64,000 nucleotides of DNA from Macrophomina tecta (taxonomy: Eukaryota > Ascomycota > Dothideomycetes > Botryosphaeriales > Botryosphaeriaceae), in assembly GCA_024180945.1 (NCBI GenBank), contig JAKSGN010000036.1:496001-560000 (forward strand). The letters run 5' to 3'. The position numbers were made by a program, and so were the translations under genes. Shown one piece after another: positions 53,315 through 64,000 of the stretch. Below the pieces are notes generated by a model. It had not been told where the DNA came from. It searched no databases and saw nothing but the letters and a program-made list of their open reading frames with translations. Within the stretch, counting starts at the first letter, position 1; each line of letters starts with the position of its first letter.

Positions 53315-55468
53315 TCAAATGAGATATATCGTTTCCCAAGGAAGATCCGCCGCGCAAGTGGCTTCGGGGAAGTATTGGCGATACTTCCCAATGAGCTCCC
53401 AGTAGTCATCGGCAGCCAAGGGGCCATTGCACCCATGCAAGTAGCACTCGCCTATAAGGAAGTACTTTCCGGTCTCTTGATCAACTGGCCTCAGAACGAA
53501 GGGAACGCTGGCACCATCCAGGATACAGATTACATCCCAGGGACGGGCTGAAATAGGTGAGATGGCAACAGAACACTCAGTTTGAGTCTCGCTTCGACCC
53601 TGGCAGAACTTTCTCATGTCCTCCAACGTTTGTGCGTAACTAGGTGATGCGGCGACTGATTTGAAGAGCTCGAGTACATCTGATCTGGGTAGATCACCTC
53701 CATCTGCTATGATGGCGTCGAATGACAGTTCTTCGTGAAGATTTAGGTCGATTCTGTCTAGTATAACAGCCTTGACCTTCAAAGAGTGGCCACAGACTTC
53801 AGCGTAACTAGAAGACGGCTTCGCATGAACTGGCTTAACACGGCCCTTTGGTCTCCAGTGTGACATTGTGCACAGTTTGCGACGTGCGCGGAAATCTGGT
53901 ACCCATGAAGGGAGCCATATGCCACCGCCTTCCGAGTTCAGTATTCGGTCAGAAGGTAATTGAAGCAGGGCTACCAACAGGAAATCCAGATAAAAGGCGT
54001 CCTGGAGAAGCGGTATTACTAATCTAGGGATTTGGCACCTCGAGGGAAGCTTCTTGGCGTGGAATCTTCTGGCAAACTGGAGGGCGCAGTACCCAATCTG
54101 TAGAAGATTTTCTTCCAAATACAGATCCCCCGGAGAAGAAATAAGTGAGCTTGAGGAACCTGGAGTCATGAATTGATGACTGTTCAACAAGATCTTTCCT
54201 TTTATCGTTGTCCAACAATCCGCGACAATGATAGTAAAATCTTTCTGTTTTCCCCTTTGGTACGAAGTGGGGTATTCGACCAAAGCCATGAGTCCCATTA
54301 TCTCCCTCGTAGATATTTCTGTATACTCTACTGTCCGGGATGTTGAAACAGATCTCAGATGAAGTTCATTTGAGTAATACTCCGGATATCTGTCGATAAG
54401 AATTTTCAGATCAGAATGGAGATTCTGAAGGCTCTCTTGGCCGTCACGACCCCCGTTATCGCCGGCTTCCGCGAGTACGTCCAAGTGATTAAGTTTCACA
54501 ACAGCCTGGGCTGTGATGCTGACGAAAAGCTCATCGACTGGCATGTCATAATCCGGGATGAGATCTAAGTCGCCTGGCCTTTCCAGGAGTCCGAGGAAAG
54601 CGTAGAATCTGTCATGGATCCTGCTGGAGGAGCAGCTCCTTGCGGCGTCGAAGAGAGAAGGCAAGTCCTTGATAGGTTTTTTACCCTTTTGCAGTAAGAC
54701 TGCCAGTACCCAGCCTTGTTTGTTCATGGCGCCAAACCCGAAGATATGCAGTCGATAAGGTTCTAAGTATTCCCAAGGAATCTTGTCCGTCTCCACCGTG
54801 ACGAAGGCTTTTTTTGCAACCGCAACTTCCTGCACCACCCACGCTCTCGAAAACCATGGTCGCGACAGGAAATCCAAGGCGGCCTTTGCAAGGCCGTCAT
54901 TCTGGACGCGCTCCCCGACTTTGAGAGCCTGGAGGAACTCACGACTGTTTTCGGCATGATCTCCCAGATAAATTAGAACACGGTCAGCTTCCGCGTAAAT
55001 CTTTGTCATCAATGGCACCTGGTGATTCTTCTCCGAGTTGTCTTCTTGATTGATACAGACAGCATCAATCCATAGACGACGCTCGAGGTATCTGTCTCGC
55101 ATAGCCGCTAATACCGCTTTGCAGTTCCTGGTCACTTTGAAAATACCTCTTTGAGTCATTATGTTGTCCAAGGTTGAAGGATCGCCCCAGGTGTATGAAA
55201 TCGCTTCGTAAGATGGATGGTCTTCAATACTGAACCGCAGTACCTCACACACAATCGGTTCTTGGAAATGCCCTGGAAGAAGCCGTATCAAGCGGAAATG
55301 AGTAGGGCAGATGAGAGGCTTGTGTGAAAAATGTTGCGCAACGTCTGGAATCGATGGATTGGTGAAGTCGTGAATGAGGATGGGACAACTGCATCCAATA
55401 CAGCGCAGATGGTCCTCAGCCCTGGCCATGTCCGGTACCGGGCATCGACATACTTCCTCTTCCTCCAT
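53315..55468 (-). CDS. HET-domain protein, intact
   Basis: Single exon, 717 residues. HET domains act in heterokaryon incompatibility and cell-death signalling. Motifs in order: YEAISYTWGD at 87-96, RLWIDAVCINQED at 131-143, then RPWFSRAWVVQEV at 203-215. The C-terminal tail has the common PFVLRPVDQETGKYFLIGECYLHG-type block, here PFVLRPV followed by LIGECYLHG. The N-terminus is unusual: CRCPVP and RCIGCSCPI give five cysteines within the first 28 residues, perhaps a small metal site. There is no NACHT, WD40 or ankyrin part. Start chosen as the first ATG of the frame. In contrast to the HET gene at 19-22 kb this one has no internal stop. Confidence 0.9.
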   Translation of the reverse strand: MEEEEVCRCPVPDMARAEDHLRCIGCSCPILIHDFTNPSIPDVAQHFSHKPLICPTHFRLIRLLPGHFQEPIVCEVLRFSIEDHPSYEAISYTWGDPSTLDNIMTQRGIFKVTRNCKAVLAAMRDRYLERRLWIDAVCINQEDNSEKNHQVPLMTKIYAEADRVLIYLGDHAENSREFLQALKVGERVQNDGLAKAALDFLSRPWFSRAWVVQEVAVAKKAFVTVETDKIPWEYLEPYRLHIFGFGAMNKQGWVLAVLLQKGKKPIKDLPSLFDAARSCSSSRIHDRFYAFLGLLERPGDLDLIPDYDMPVDELFVSITAQAVVKLNHLDVLAEAGDNGGRDGQESLQNLHSDLKILIDRYPEYYSNELHLRSVSTSRTVEYTEISTREIMGLMALVEYPTSYQRGKQKDFTIIVADCWTTIKGKILLNSHQFMTPGSSSSLISSPGDLYLEENLLQIGYCALQFARRFHAKKLPSRCQIPRLVIPLLQDAFYLDFLLVALLQLPSDRILNSEGGGIWLPSWVPDFRARRKLCTMSHWRPKGRVKPVHAKPSSSYAEVCGHSLKVKAVILDRIDLNLHEELSFDAIIADGGDLPRSDVLELFKSVAASPSYAQTLEDMRKFCQGRSETQTECSVAISPISARPWDVICILDGASVPFVLRPVDQETGKYFLIGECYLHGCNGPLAADDYWELIGKYRQYFPEATCAADLPWETIYLI

Positions 55469-56205
55469 ACTTTTGTCTTGCCTCTGTTCCTCGCGATGAA
55501 ATATGGCTCAAATGGAGCAGTGGGAAGATCTTCGGGCAGCTCGCTGACACCGATAGCGTGTCAAGGGACGTGAGGTCAGGGGCAAGCAGCCGGCGCTTCT
55601 ACCCGAATGCAGTCTAGTAAATCTCAGCGACAGTCGATTCAAAGAACTTTCGTGTGCTCTCGGCTCACAGCGTTGAAGCGCTTTGGTTGTAGTATGTTTT
55701 TTTGAGTCGCCCCAGAGTTGCTGGGTGCCGGGCAAGCGGTTGTACAGCCTGTAGGCCAATGCTATGATTCGGACTTGACGTGGTAATGGAAGGGAGAGAG
55801 GTGGGTTCTCTGAACTGAGATTATGGCAGAGAAGAAGGCAGTTAAATGTTATCTCAAGGCGAGGTAAGCTTGACGAGGCTGAAGGACGCCGAGTGGGGTA
55901 TGCATGTGGGCTTAGCGGTTGTATAAGGCGATTGGTCATGCATGATCACCGAAGCATTCAATCAAAAATGAAGAAGGCTCAGAAAGAGCCTTTGTATGCA
56001 CAGCTTACTTTTGAGAGGAAACCAACCAAAGGACGGTGGAAAAGCCGTCGTCCACAAGCACCGACGCCGCAGGGCCGCACTCAACCCATCCAACCAACCG
56101 ACCATCACCCCAGCCAACCAGCGGCTATTAGCCCCAAACACCTTTACCCTTCCGATTGTGTGTCATTAAAACATAAGCCCCTCCAATCGACCCTCCACAA
56201 ACTCC
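55469..56205. other. Intergenic, no supported gene
   Basis: About 740 bp between the HET start and the GPCR stop; no coding signal. Confidence 0.4.
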
Positions 56206-57618
56206 TCACCATCCCATCTGACTCGCATACCCCCCTTTCCCACTCCTACGGCCCAATGCACTCCCACCACCCCTCCCTCTCCACCAGACCACCACATCAT
56301 CCCAGTGCTCTTTAAACCCATACACGCACGCATTCGCAAACCCAATATACTGCGTCGAGCTCTGCAAAATCCCCAACGCGCGGCTATAATTCCCCGACGC
56401 CTCGGCAATGCGATTCGCAATGCCGGGCAACCACAAGACCAAATAGGTGACCGGGTACAGATTTAACAAGATCATGCGCCACACATCCTTATCGATGTTT
56501 GTCGTCTGTCTTATCCTGATTCTCGGCGGGGGAATCAGCTTCTCCTCTCCCTCGCCGACCTCCTTCCGCGTCGTCGTGGCAAGCACCTTCGGGGGCGGGA
56601 GCGGGAAATCGTCCTCGGGATCCTTCCACGCGCCGGGCGTAGTGCGCCCGCCGTTGCCGGACGGGCCGTTGTTGGCGAGCCAGAAGTTCATCTCGAAGCC
56701 GTTGGTGTCGTTGCCGTAGTCGAACGAGTACGAGCGGCCGGACGTGTCGCGCATGCGCAGCCGCTGCGACATGTACCAGAAGACGTACGCGTAGATGCAG
56801 AAGACGATGATGATGATGGCGAAGCGCCAGCCGTGCCCGAGCGCGTAGCGCAGGTCCTTGTGGTCGTTGCTGATCCAGCACCAGTTGCCCGAGACGGGCT
56901 TAAGGACGTGCAGGCCGAGGGCAGTGCTGCCTGTAGAAGGCGTCAGTCTCAATCCCTACTCTTCTAGAAGGGTGGGCCGTAAAAGAGAAAGCTGTGGGAG
57001 TGCTGGGAAGGGAAGGCAAGACGTACTTGTGATAAGCGGCACGACCCACGTCGAAGCACAGATCAGGATCTTCTTGGATGTCGAAGCGTACAGTATGTAC
57101 GACTTGAATTGGATCGTCAACAGCGTTATCACAGCAATAGCCAAGATCGAGAAGTCAACCGCCTGCGACGTTCTCCATTAGCTACGACCCCATCCTCCCC
57201 CATATTCGGGGGATCTCGAACGAACAACTCACCTGGACGGAGAACTGGCCCACCCAGCCATTCAAGTCACAAGCCGGACCATCCTGCACGACCCCATGAT
57301 TGATCACGATGTAAAGGCCCGATATCGTGTTATTCAGCGAATTGATGAACTCTGTGTAAAAGGAACGCGTCAGGTGAGCTCAACGCCATGAACAATACGG
57401 CTTCTTAGCGTGCACACGTGCCCGGGAGACTTACCAGCGACAGTGAGATTCAGAATAAGAGCGTAGCGGAAGGATCTCCGTTCACCGCCGAAGACGCACC
57501 AGAGCGTAATGACGATGCTCGAAGCAACAAAAGAGAGAAGGCTGCCGACCAGCGTCGGTATTGCCACGGCCGGGTCCCAGACACCGGTGTCGAGCACATC
57601 GCGGGCTCTGCGAATCAT
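56206..57618 (-). CDS. cAMP-receptor-like/Git3-type G-protein-coupled receptor
   Basis: Exons 57618-57435, 57351-57233, 57162-57027 and 56930-56206 give 387 residues in continuous frame. Seven TM segments: about 17-42, 52-78, 95-121, 130-147, 181-200, then two after a long third intracellular loop (Gly/Pro-rich, including GGRTTPGAWKDPEDDFP). The block FRYALILNLTVAEFINSLNN in TM2 and the AVDFSILAIAVITLLTIQF TM3 resemble the Dictyostelium cAMP-receptor-like class of fungal GPCRs (Aspergillus GprH type). These are thought to sense nutrients and feed the cAMP-PKA pathway; the ligand is unknown. Cys in GNWCW can pair with Cys after TM2, as is usual. The final residues are Gly/Arg-rich. Confidence 0.85.
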
Positions 57619-59610
57619 CTTTTGAAGAACAAAAAAACAAGAAAACGAGTGTCAGTCAAGTTGGTTGGTGAGGGGCGAAATGGGCGAAAGTTGCAAGTTG
57701 CAGCGAACGAGAGTAGGCCAGCAGCGCAAGAGAATCCGAGCGCTCTCGTATAAAGGGAAAAAAAAAAAAAAGAAAAAACATCTGAGGGATATTGAAGCTG
57801 GCGAGCTTGAAATGGAGGTTGGCCTTACCATCGTGGTGGTTCTCCCCAAGCTTTCTTTAGTCTTTTACCATTTCAGGGATATCGCGTCATGTCATGCAAT
57901 GCGCTACAACCGGTCGGATACTGCCTCGCTATGCAATACGGGTTGTGCCGCCTGATTTCTGGAAAGCCAAGGTTTCCTAGTCGTGATCCGGAGGTGCTTG
58001 GTAAAGGAAAGATAGAGAGAATGAATGCGTCCGCTCCACCAGGGAGGCCGAAGGTCGGTCCGGTTAGGGTGATATAATGAAATGGAAGTTGAACGTCCGG
58101 CCTCCACGTTTTCCCGCGCCTCTCTCCACCAGAGCTTGCGTCTGTGAGGCTGAGCCCTACGTATATAGAGGTGCACGCCTAATAGATATCTGATAGGGAA
58201 ATGGTGCACGGTCGGAATGGGGGATCTGCTATCTCGAAACAATAGACGTCGCGGGTAGAATACTAAGCGAATGAATACGAGCGCGGCAGGCCATAGGGCG
58301 GATAGAGCGGCACCTTTTTATATGAAGGAGAAGCCTCCGACCTCCTCTTCCACGCGTACTTGGCCCAGAACACCACAAAGCTGATCAATAATGGAGACGG
58401 GACTGAGTCGTGAGAAGGCTGGGCGTTGAGAGCCAGCGTAGTGCCCAGGCCGCCCAAAGTGGTCCGAGAGTCTATCCGAGTAATTCAGGGCCATCTACAC
58501 CAGATGGAAATTCTCCGCGCTGCCCACCGGATGCGCCGCGATACGCATGGGTTTTCTCTTCATTCGCTGATGGATTGTTGAAACAACCTTACCTCCATCC
58601 GGATGTAGACCGGACAAGCCCAAGAAGAAGAAGGGAAAATCCGCTGGTCTGGCTAATTTCGCTGCCGACCATCCCCTGGCGGTGCGGCCAAGATGACAGA
58701 CGAGTACTCCGGTAGCAGGACTCAAGTTTCAGATCAGAAGGCGGGTTCAGCTCCGGAGAAAATCTGCAAAGGGATCATCTGGTCGTTTCTCCATGCATCC
58801 ATGACATTATTATCTGTGAGTATAGAAGAGAGGAGAGGGAAAATCTAAACACGAATAACTCCGAGCTGGAGGTTGATGAGCATTCGGTTTGCTTGAGATG
58901 GCATTAAGAGAGGCAGATATGTGAAGGCGACCACAGGTGCGGCCAATGAGTGCTAATCTTATGAGAAAAGAAATATATCACCACTCACCCGCATTTCTAA
59001 TGAAACTGTTGATTTTCCCACTAACGGACAATCAGCAAAGTGAAGAGCAAAAAGTGATCAGTTCTGCAGCGGCCCTCAGTATTCCCGAGAGGATCTTCTC
59101 CCTTCGTGGCTGTAGCTCCCCATTTGTACGTAGATCGCCTGGTCTTGAATGATCGGCAGGATATCCGTATAAGGTCATATGAAACGACAGCAGTAATTCA
59201 TCCAGCGGCCTGGGACAGCCCACGAGAGAGCCCTATGCACGAACACCGTGCCGGTTTTCCGGGAGAAGCGCAAGGACATGTATAGCCACGTTCATTATTA
59301 CCATGACGTATGAGTCTCGAAAGAACTTTGTTCGGATTTTAGGCACGGGGTTCAGCCTTCGGAGAACAGTCAACGGAGGATAGAAAATTCGGAGAGACGA
59401 AAATAGAGCAGCACTATGAGGCAGACAGGAACTGTCGGCAACAACCAAGACATCAGCCCGACACGCTCAATTCTCCGCGGAAAAGAAAAGACTCACCAAG
59501 CGTGTAGCATCGGAGTAACCTCCTAACCGGAGTAACCACGCTACCCTCCCATCAGCGTCAATCCTCTGACCTTCCCGAAGCCCAAGAACCTAGAACAATT
59601 CCCCCCCTTC
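57619..59610. other. Long intergenic region, no supported gene
   Basis: 2 kb with an A14 tract (57758-57771) and scattered short frames. No domain is recognised on either strand. Around 58.9-59.5 kb it is moderately AT-rich. Confidence 0.4.
57758..57771. repeat. Poly-A tract
   Basis: Fourteen consecutive A residues followed by G and six more A, seen directly. Confidence 0.85.
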
Positions 59611-60333
59611 TCACAACGGCGTCTCCCCCTCCGCCCCACCCTTTGCCTCTCTGCTCGTCTCTCCGCCGTTCTTGACCCAATCCAACCAACTCCCTCTATA
59701 CTCGCCCACCTTCTCATAGCCCGCCTGCTGCGCCAATTGCGCGGCGCTGCTGCTGCGCACGCCGGCCTTGCAGTAAAACACGACCTCATTGCCAACCGGC
59801 GGTTTCTGGAAGCCGAACTTATCCTCAAACTCCTCTGGGGAAAGGAACAATCCCTCGGGCGCCGAAGCGATGGGCATGTTGAAGGCGGTCGGGATGAAGC
59901 CGGCGGCGTATTCGTGCGGCTCGCGGACGTCGATGAGGATTCGGTCGGCGCGCGGGGAGTAGACTACTTCTTTGATCTGGAGAGAGGGAGAAAGAGAGAT
60001 GTTAGCATGGCTCTGGAGATTAACACGCAAAAGGCGAGGAGAAGGAATGAATGCGGGGCCGAGATCAAAGTGGTCTCGCGCGTTCTTGAGGCAACGCCGC
60101 ACTACGTGGAGAAGCCTGCTACTTACGCCGCTGAAGTCGTAGACCTTGGACTTGGAGCCGTGCTCCGCAGAGTGCCAACGGATCTGGGTGCGCTGCTTTT
60201 GGATCGAAGGCTGGAGAGAAGCGACGCGCGGGGCCTGCGCGATAGCTGTGCGCTGCAGCGGAGACGTATGACGCGCAGCCACCGAGGTAGCCGAACGGAG
60301 AGAAATTCGCATGAATGCACGTCGAGAAGCCAT
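59611..60333 (-). CDS. Mitochondrial rhodanese-domain protein (RDL-like)
   Basis: Thiosulfate sulfurtransferase fold, probably handling persulfide sulfur in mitochondria like yeast Rdl1/Rdl2. Exon 1 is 60333-60127 and exon 2 is 59976-59611; the 150 bp intron (GTAAGT...CTCCAG) is a multiple of three and stop-free, so an unspliced reading would insert 50 residues. Spliced length is 190. The N-terminus (MASRRAFMRISLRSATS) is a clear matrix-targeting sequence, Arg/Ser-rich with no acids. Domain motifs are LIDVREPHEYAAGFIPTAFN and the active-site loop CKAGVRS with Cys138. The final GYEKVGEYRGSWLDW is typical of the single-domain group. Confidence 0.93.
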   Translation of the reverse strand: MASRRAFMRISLRSATSVAARHTSPLQRTAIAQAPRVASLQPSIQKQRTQIRWHSAEHGSKSKVYDFSGVSSRLLHVVRRCLKNARDHFDLGPAFIPSPRLLRVNLQSHANISLSPSLQIKEVVYSPRADRILIDVREPHEYAAGFIPTAFNMPIASAPEGLFLSPEEFEDKFGFQKPPVGNEVVFYCKAGVRSSSAAQLAQQAGYEKVGEYRGSWLDWVKNGGETSREAKGGAEGETPL

Positions 60334-61129
60334 TGCTGAGGTGCTGAGTCGGTCTCAGTAATGTGGGATGTCAGGTTGACAGAAGGTGGAGGGGCGTTGC
60401 GGTCTCGTAGAGTAGAGCTTCCCCGGACTTTTTGCGTCATATCGACGCGAGCTTCTTATCGGATCGGATTATTAATATGGGTCCAGCCATCGCCGTCAGT
60501 CTCTCCACGGTTGATCAAATGCTTCACGGCCGGCGGTGGCCATTGCACATGCACGTCATTTCAAATTCCAATCGCGAGTATATGGGGTCGGTTCATCTAT
60601 CATGTATCCGCTAGACTACGTATGCGCTAGTCACGTCATCGCCCATTGGTTTACCATCATCGACCACCATTTCATAGAGTTGTAGGATCAAAGGAGAAAG
60701 CGAAAACACACAAAAGCAACCCAATCGAACGCCGAGGGGGTAATGAGCGGCTAAACAGTAGGCGAAGTAGCTAGGAAAGGAGCAAAAAGAGCAAATTGGT
60801 ATATTTCTTTTAGCGCCTTAGGAGAGGGAAAACGGTCAGATCAACAGCAAGAACGCCTCCGCGACGGAACAACGGAAACTGAGAGGATAGCAACCGCGCC
60901 GCATACACGCAACAAGCACCACGCATACATACAGACGAACGACGACCGAAAAGCAGCATTCGCTTTTTGTATTCGCCCGGGGTATATTGTCTTTCATAGC
61001 CAGATTTCGGTATCGAGGGTGAGGGGAAAGTGATGGGGTATTTCAATCGTCGTAGTCAGTCGGGGTATCTTCATCGACGAAGAGAGAAAGAGCTTTTGTG
61101 GGCTGCACGGCTAAATTCTTTTTTGTGGT
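60334..61129. other. Intergenic, nothing seen
   Basis: About 800 bp between rhodanese start and KH-protein stop; likely 3' UTR of the latter and promoter of the former. Confidence 0.4.
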
Positions 61130-64000
61130 TCAACGAGGAGGCCCAATCGGGGCCGGGTATCCAGAAGCAGAATGGGAAGTGCTCGGGCGTCCACTGTCGA
61201 CCGACGCACGGGGGTCGTACCGCGGTGTCATATCCCCGGGCGCCGCCGACGTAGTGGGGGTGCCGTGAAAAGAAAGTTTGGAAGAGTTCGAGTGGATGCC
61301 GAAGCCGGGCGCGGGTGCTACGGGCCAACCATTGTGCGAATGTTCATCATCAGGCAGGTTAATGCCGCTGTCGTTCCATGGGTTACGGTAGCTGCTGGTC
61401 GACTCCAGAGAGACAAGAGAAGCCTTCGAAGCGTTCCGAGATGCGTGCGTGAACAGCGATCCGGGAGAGTTGGACCCATTCTTGCGACGCTCGATAAAGG
61501 AAGAGAACGACGACATGCTGCCAGGCTTGCGGAGCCTGTCGAGGAAGCCAACCCGCTCGTGAAGCGAGTGGTTATCGTCGCCGAAGACGGACCGGGTAGG
61601 CGAGTCGGTCGAGTCAAGGCGAGGCTCGGCTGGCTGAAGGACCTTTGATGAGAAGTAAGGCAGACTATCCTCAAAGGAGTCTGACTTCGGCCGGGGCAAG
61701 GCGCCCTTCATGATCTGAGCTACATCGAGACCATGTCCGACAAGGCGAGCGATCAAGAAGTCAAGCGCGTCCTTGAGACCACCCGCGTAATTGCGAGTGT
61801 AGCTCAAGACGAGACACTCCAGCGTGCGTTCGGGGGCATCGGCCGGCCCGGGCTGGGGGTCACTCAGATGAATTTCCATGTTGTACTGGGCCTTCATCTT
61901 CAAGACAACATCCTTCTTGAAGTCCTCGGACCTGAGGAAATCCTTGAGCTCAGCGGGAGCTGCAAAGGTCATCTCATGATTTTCAGGGACCATAGCCTGC
62001 TCAACGTTAGTGAAACCATAAAAGAGGGGTCCAAAAGTTAAACATACCAAGAACTCATCAACGGCCTGGGGTACCTGGTACTCAGGACCAGAGACCGTGA
62101 CGACGTCGCTCGCCTGCTCAGTGCTCGGGAAGACAATCTTGCAGTTCCACTTCTTTTCGAGGTCCTCAATTTCGGACATGCGAGAAATGAGCTCACGGTG
62201 GTAGAGGCGGTTGATGACAACGTGCTCAGACACGAACTCGGCATCAACCTTCTCAACCATGTCCATGATCTCCTGCTTGACGAGATCGAGGTTCTGCGCA
62301 TTACGAGCAGGCGTACGGCAGATGACGTTGTCAACCTTGATGTCGTCCTCCTCCTTGCCGAGGCCACCACGATCCATCGCATTGGAGAACTTGACGAAGA
62401 CAGAGTACTTCTTCATGATGCGTTGGATGTGCTGGCCACCAATACCGATAATGCGCTTGTGGTATTGGTCAGGCACGTGGAACGAGATCGCTGCAGGCAT
62501 CTCCTGCTCAACCAGGTCGAGACCACCCTTTACATCGTCGTAGCGGTTACCGCGGACGACAATGTAGAAGTTGTACTCGTTGAAACCGTCAAAGACGATC
62601 TGGACGTTGCTCTGGCTCATGATCTTGTTGATCTTGCCATTCTTCTTGCCACTGACGAACTCCTTGTGCTCGTTGGCTAGTTCGATCTTGACGCTCATCT
62701 GGTACTGAGACTTGCGGACGAAGGGAATGTTGTTGATGACCATCATGGCAGCCTTGACAGCATCGTCGGAGCCACTGATGTGGAAGTTCAGCCTCTCGAA
62801 GCTGATCTCAGCACCGGAGTTGATGCAGATGTCCGACAGCATGGCCCGCACATCGTCCGGGGTAGGGGGCCTTTGGTGACCGTCGGGGTGGGTGATGCAC
62901 CACGAGGCACTGTAGAACTGGCCAGCCTGTATATCATGATCAGCAATCGTGGAGTGGCACAAGTTACAGATATGGAAACGTACCAGAGCCATGAGCTCCC
63001 GCACGGTCCGCTCGACGTTCAGAACATCAGTTCCCTGCACACGGATCGGACCGCGCTGGAATCCCAGTGGGGGTAGCAAGATATACGAGCCGTTGTTCTC
63101 GATAATCTTGCGGACCTTGTCGAGGCGCTCGAGTAGAATGCTGTCGATCTTGCTGGTGGTGACGATGACCTCCTTCACGAAGGCACGCGTGCTCAGGACA
63201 AGATCGTGCAGCCTCCGCTTGGCCTGCAGGATGTCATCTGGGTTCTCCCCGGTGATGATGATCTCATCTTCCGGCCGTCGAATCGCCCCTGGTGGTGTGT
63301 AACCATACAACCGGGGGAAGGGCGGGGGAAAGTAAATGGCCGTGTTTGTCGCAGACTCGATCAACTTGATGTTCTTGCGAGCGCGACCACATATGAGAGT
63401 GTGCATCGAGAGCTCAAGCTTCATAGTGTCCACATGGCGGTGAAGCTACACAAGGGGAAGTATTAGCAAGAGCATCACGCGAGTCGTGCCACCACAGCAA
63501 GTCACGTACAATCTGATCGATCATGATCAGAACACGCGTCTTCGCGTGCTCTGCACTCTCCATGTCGCCGTAAATGGCACACCTAAGGCGCTGCTCGGCA
63601 TCGTGCAGGGTGCCGTTGATGCTGGCAGACTCGATATCGATAGGCTTGGGCTGCAGCAGGAAGATATCCGCCTTGGTAACCTTTGCAATCTCATCCAGAT
63701 GGTTCAGGACCTGCGACTTGACGCCATCGTTCTCAAATACTAAAGAATAGTCTATGTCCACAGTGGCACACCGCTAAGCGCCGAGCAGAAAAAGTTAGCA
63801 TGCCAGGGCGCTTAGACAAGCGATAGAAAGGGCCTCGGGCGATGACGTACCAGCGAGATGGGCGTCTCGTTCAGAATCTGGCACCGCGTCTGGCGCACCT
63901 GCTCGGCCTCGCCGGACAGGCACACGTTGGTGACGAGGGTTGTGACGCGCTGAAGGCCCGGTAGCGGCTTTGGCTCCGAGGAAACGACGGTGGCCTCAAG
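61130..64000 (-). CDS. Multi-KH-domain RNA-binding protein, 5' end outside window
   Basis: Partial gene running off the right edge. Visible exons: 64000-63851, 63773-63510, 63445-62984, 62926-62048 and 61996-61130. The intron at 62983-62927 (57 bp) and the one at 62047-61997 (51 bp, with a CTAAC branch) are in frame and stop-free, so unspliced reading looks continuous. KH signatures include GKKNGKINKIMSQSNVQIVF and RIIGIGGQHIQRIMKKY (GxxG loop GIGG), with more degenerate KH-like units upstream (ICGRARKNIKLIESATN). The C-terminal ~180 residues are Ser/Pro-rich. The arrangement resembles vigilin/Scp160 or Bicaudal-C-like proteins that bind mRNA at ribosomes or RNP granules; which of these cannot be decided from the part seen. 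Confidence 0.88.

Noticed and set aside
1..64000. CRISPR arrays, rRNA genes, intact transposons
   Set aside because: No regularly spaced direct repeats, rRNA core sequences, transposase or reverse-transcriptase motifs were seen.

Overview
The window looks like nuclear DNA of a filamentous ascomycete (Pezizomycotina). The evidence is small GT-AG introns (mostly 50-105 bp) interrupting most genes, two HET-domain genes, a con-10 type conidiation/stress gene, a cAMP-receptor-like GPCR, an aconitase X gene, and secreted plant-polymer hydrolases. The species cannot be named from the sequence. Gene-dense GC-rich stretches alternate with AT-rich gene-poor stretches (about 7.6-9.2 kb and 14.5-15.3 kb) that look like decayed, RIP-type repeat DNA.

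Layout. 1-7.6 kb: secreted type-B carboxylesterase (+), a zinc-type alcohol dehydrogenase convergent with it (-), and a damaged cutinase/acetylxylan-esterase gene (+). 9.2-14.3 kb: a five-exon HerA/FtsK-like P-loop ATPase (-) and a BTB-like protein with an acidic tail (-). 14.3-18.4 kb: gene-poor, then a small coiled-coil hypothetical (+). 19.3-21.7 kb: a HET gene (-) with one in-frame stop. 22.4-26.8 kb: a four-TM membrane protein (-) divergent from mitochondrial NADPH:adrenodoxin reductase (+). 27.6-37.7 kb: a same-strand run of secretory lipase, F-box protein, aconitase X, DUF3445 protein and rhamnogalacturonan acetylesterase. 38.7-41.8 kb: a doubtful Cys-rich ORF, a secreted GH43 (-) and con-10 (-). 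43.6-46.3 kb: a broken GNAT acetyltransferase and a BCS1-like AAA ATPase (+). 47.2-52 kb: a FAD monooxygenase (-) divergent from a seven-TM protein (+). 53.3-57.6 kb: an intact HET gene (-) and a cAMP-receptor-like GPCR (-). 59.6-64 kb: a mitochondrial rhodanese (-) and the 3' part of a multi-KH RNA-binding protein (-), which runs off the right edge.

Themes. Secreted hydrolases (carboxylesterase, cutinase-like, lipase, rhamnogalacturonan acetylesterase, GH43) fit a plant-associated or saprotrophic lifestyle; the rhamnogalacturonan acetylesterase and GH43 lie convergently 1.5 kb apart and could both act on pectin. Housekeeping genes (adrenodoxin reductase, rhodanese, KH protein) are interspersed. 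Three genes show damage: the cutinase-like gene, one HET gene and the GNAT gene. No complete secondary-metabolite cluster, CRISPR array, rRNA or convincing tRNA was found. Exon boundaries below were placed by hand from splice-site consensus and reading-frame continuity.
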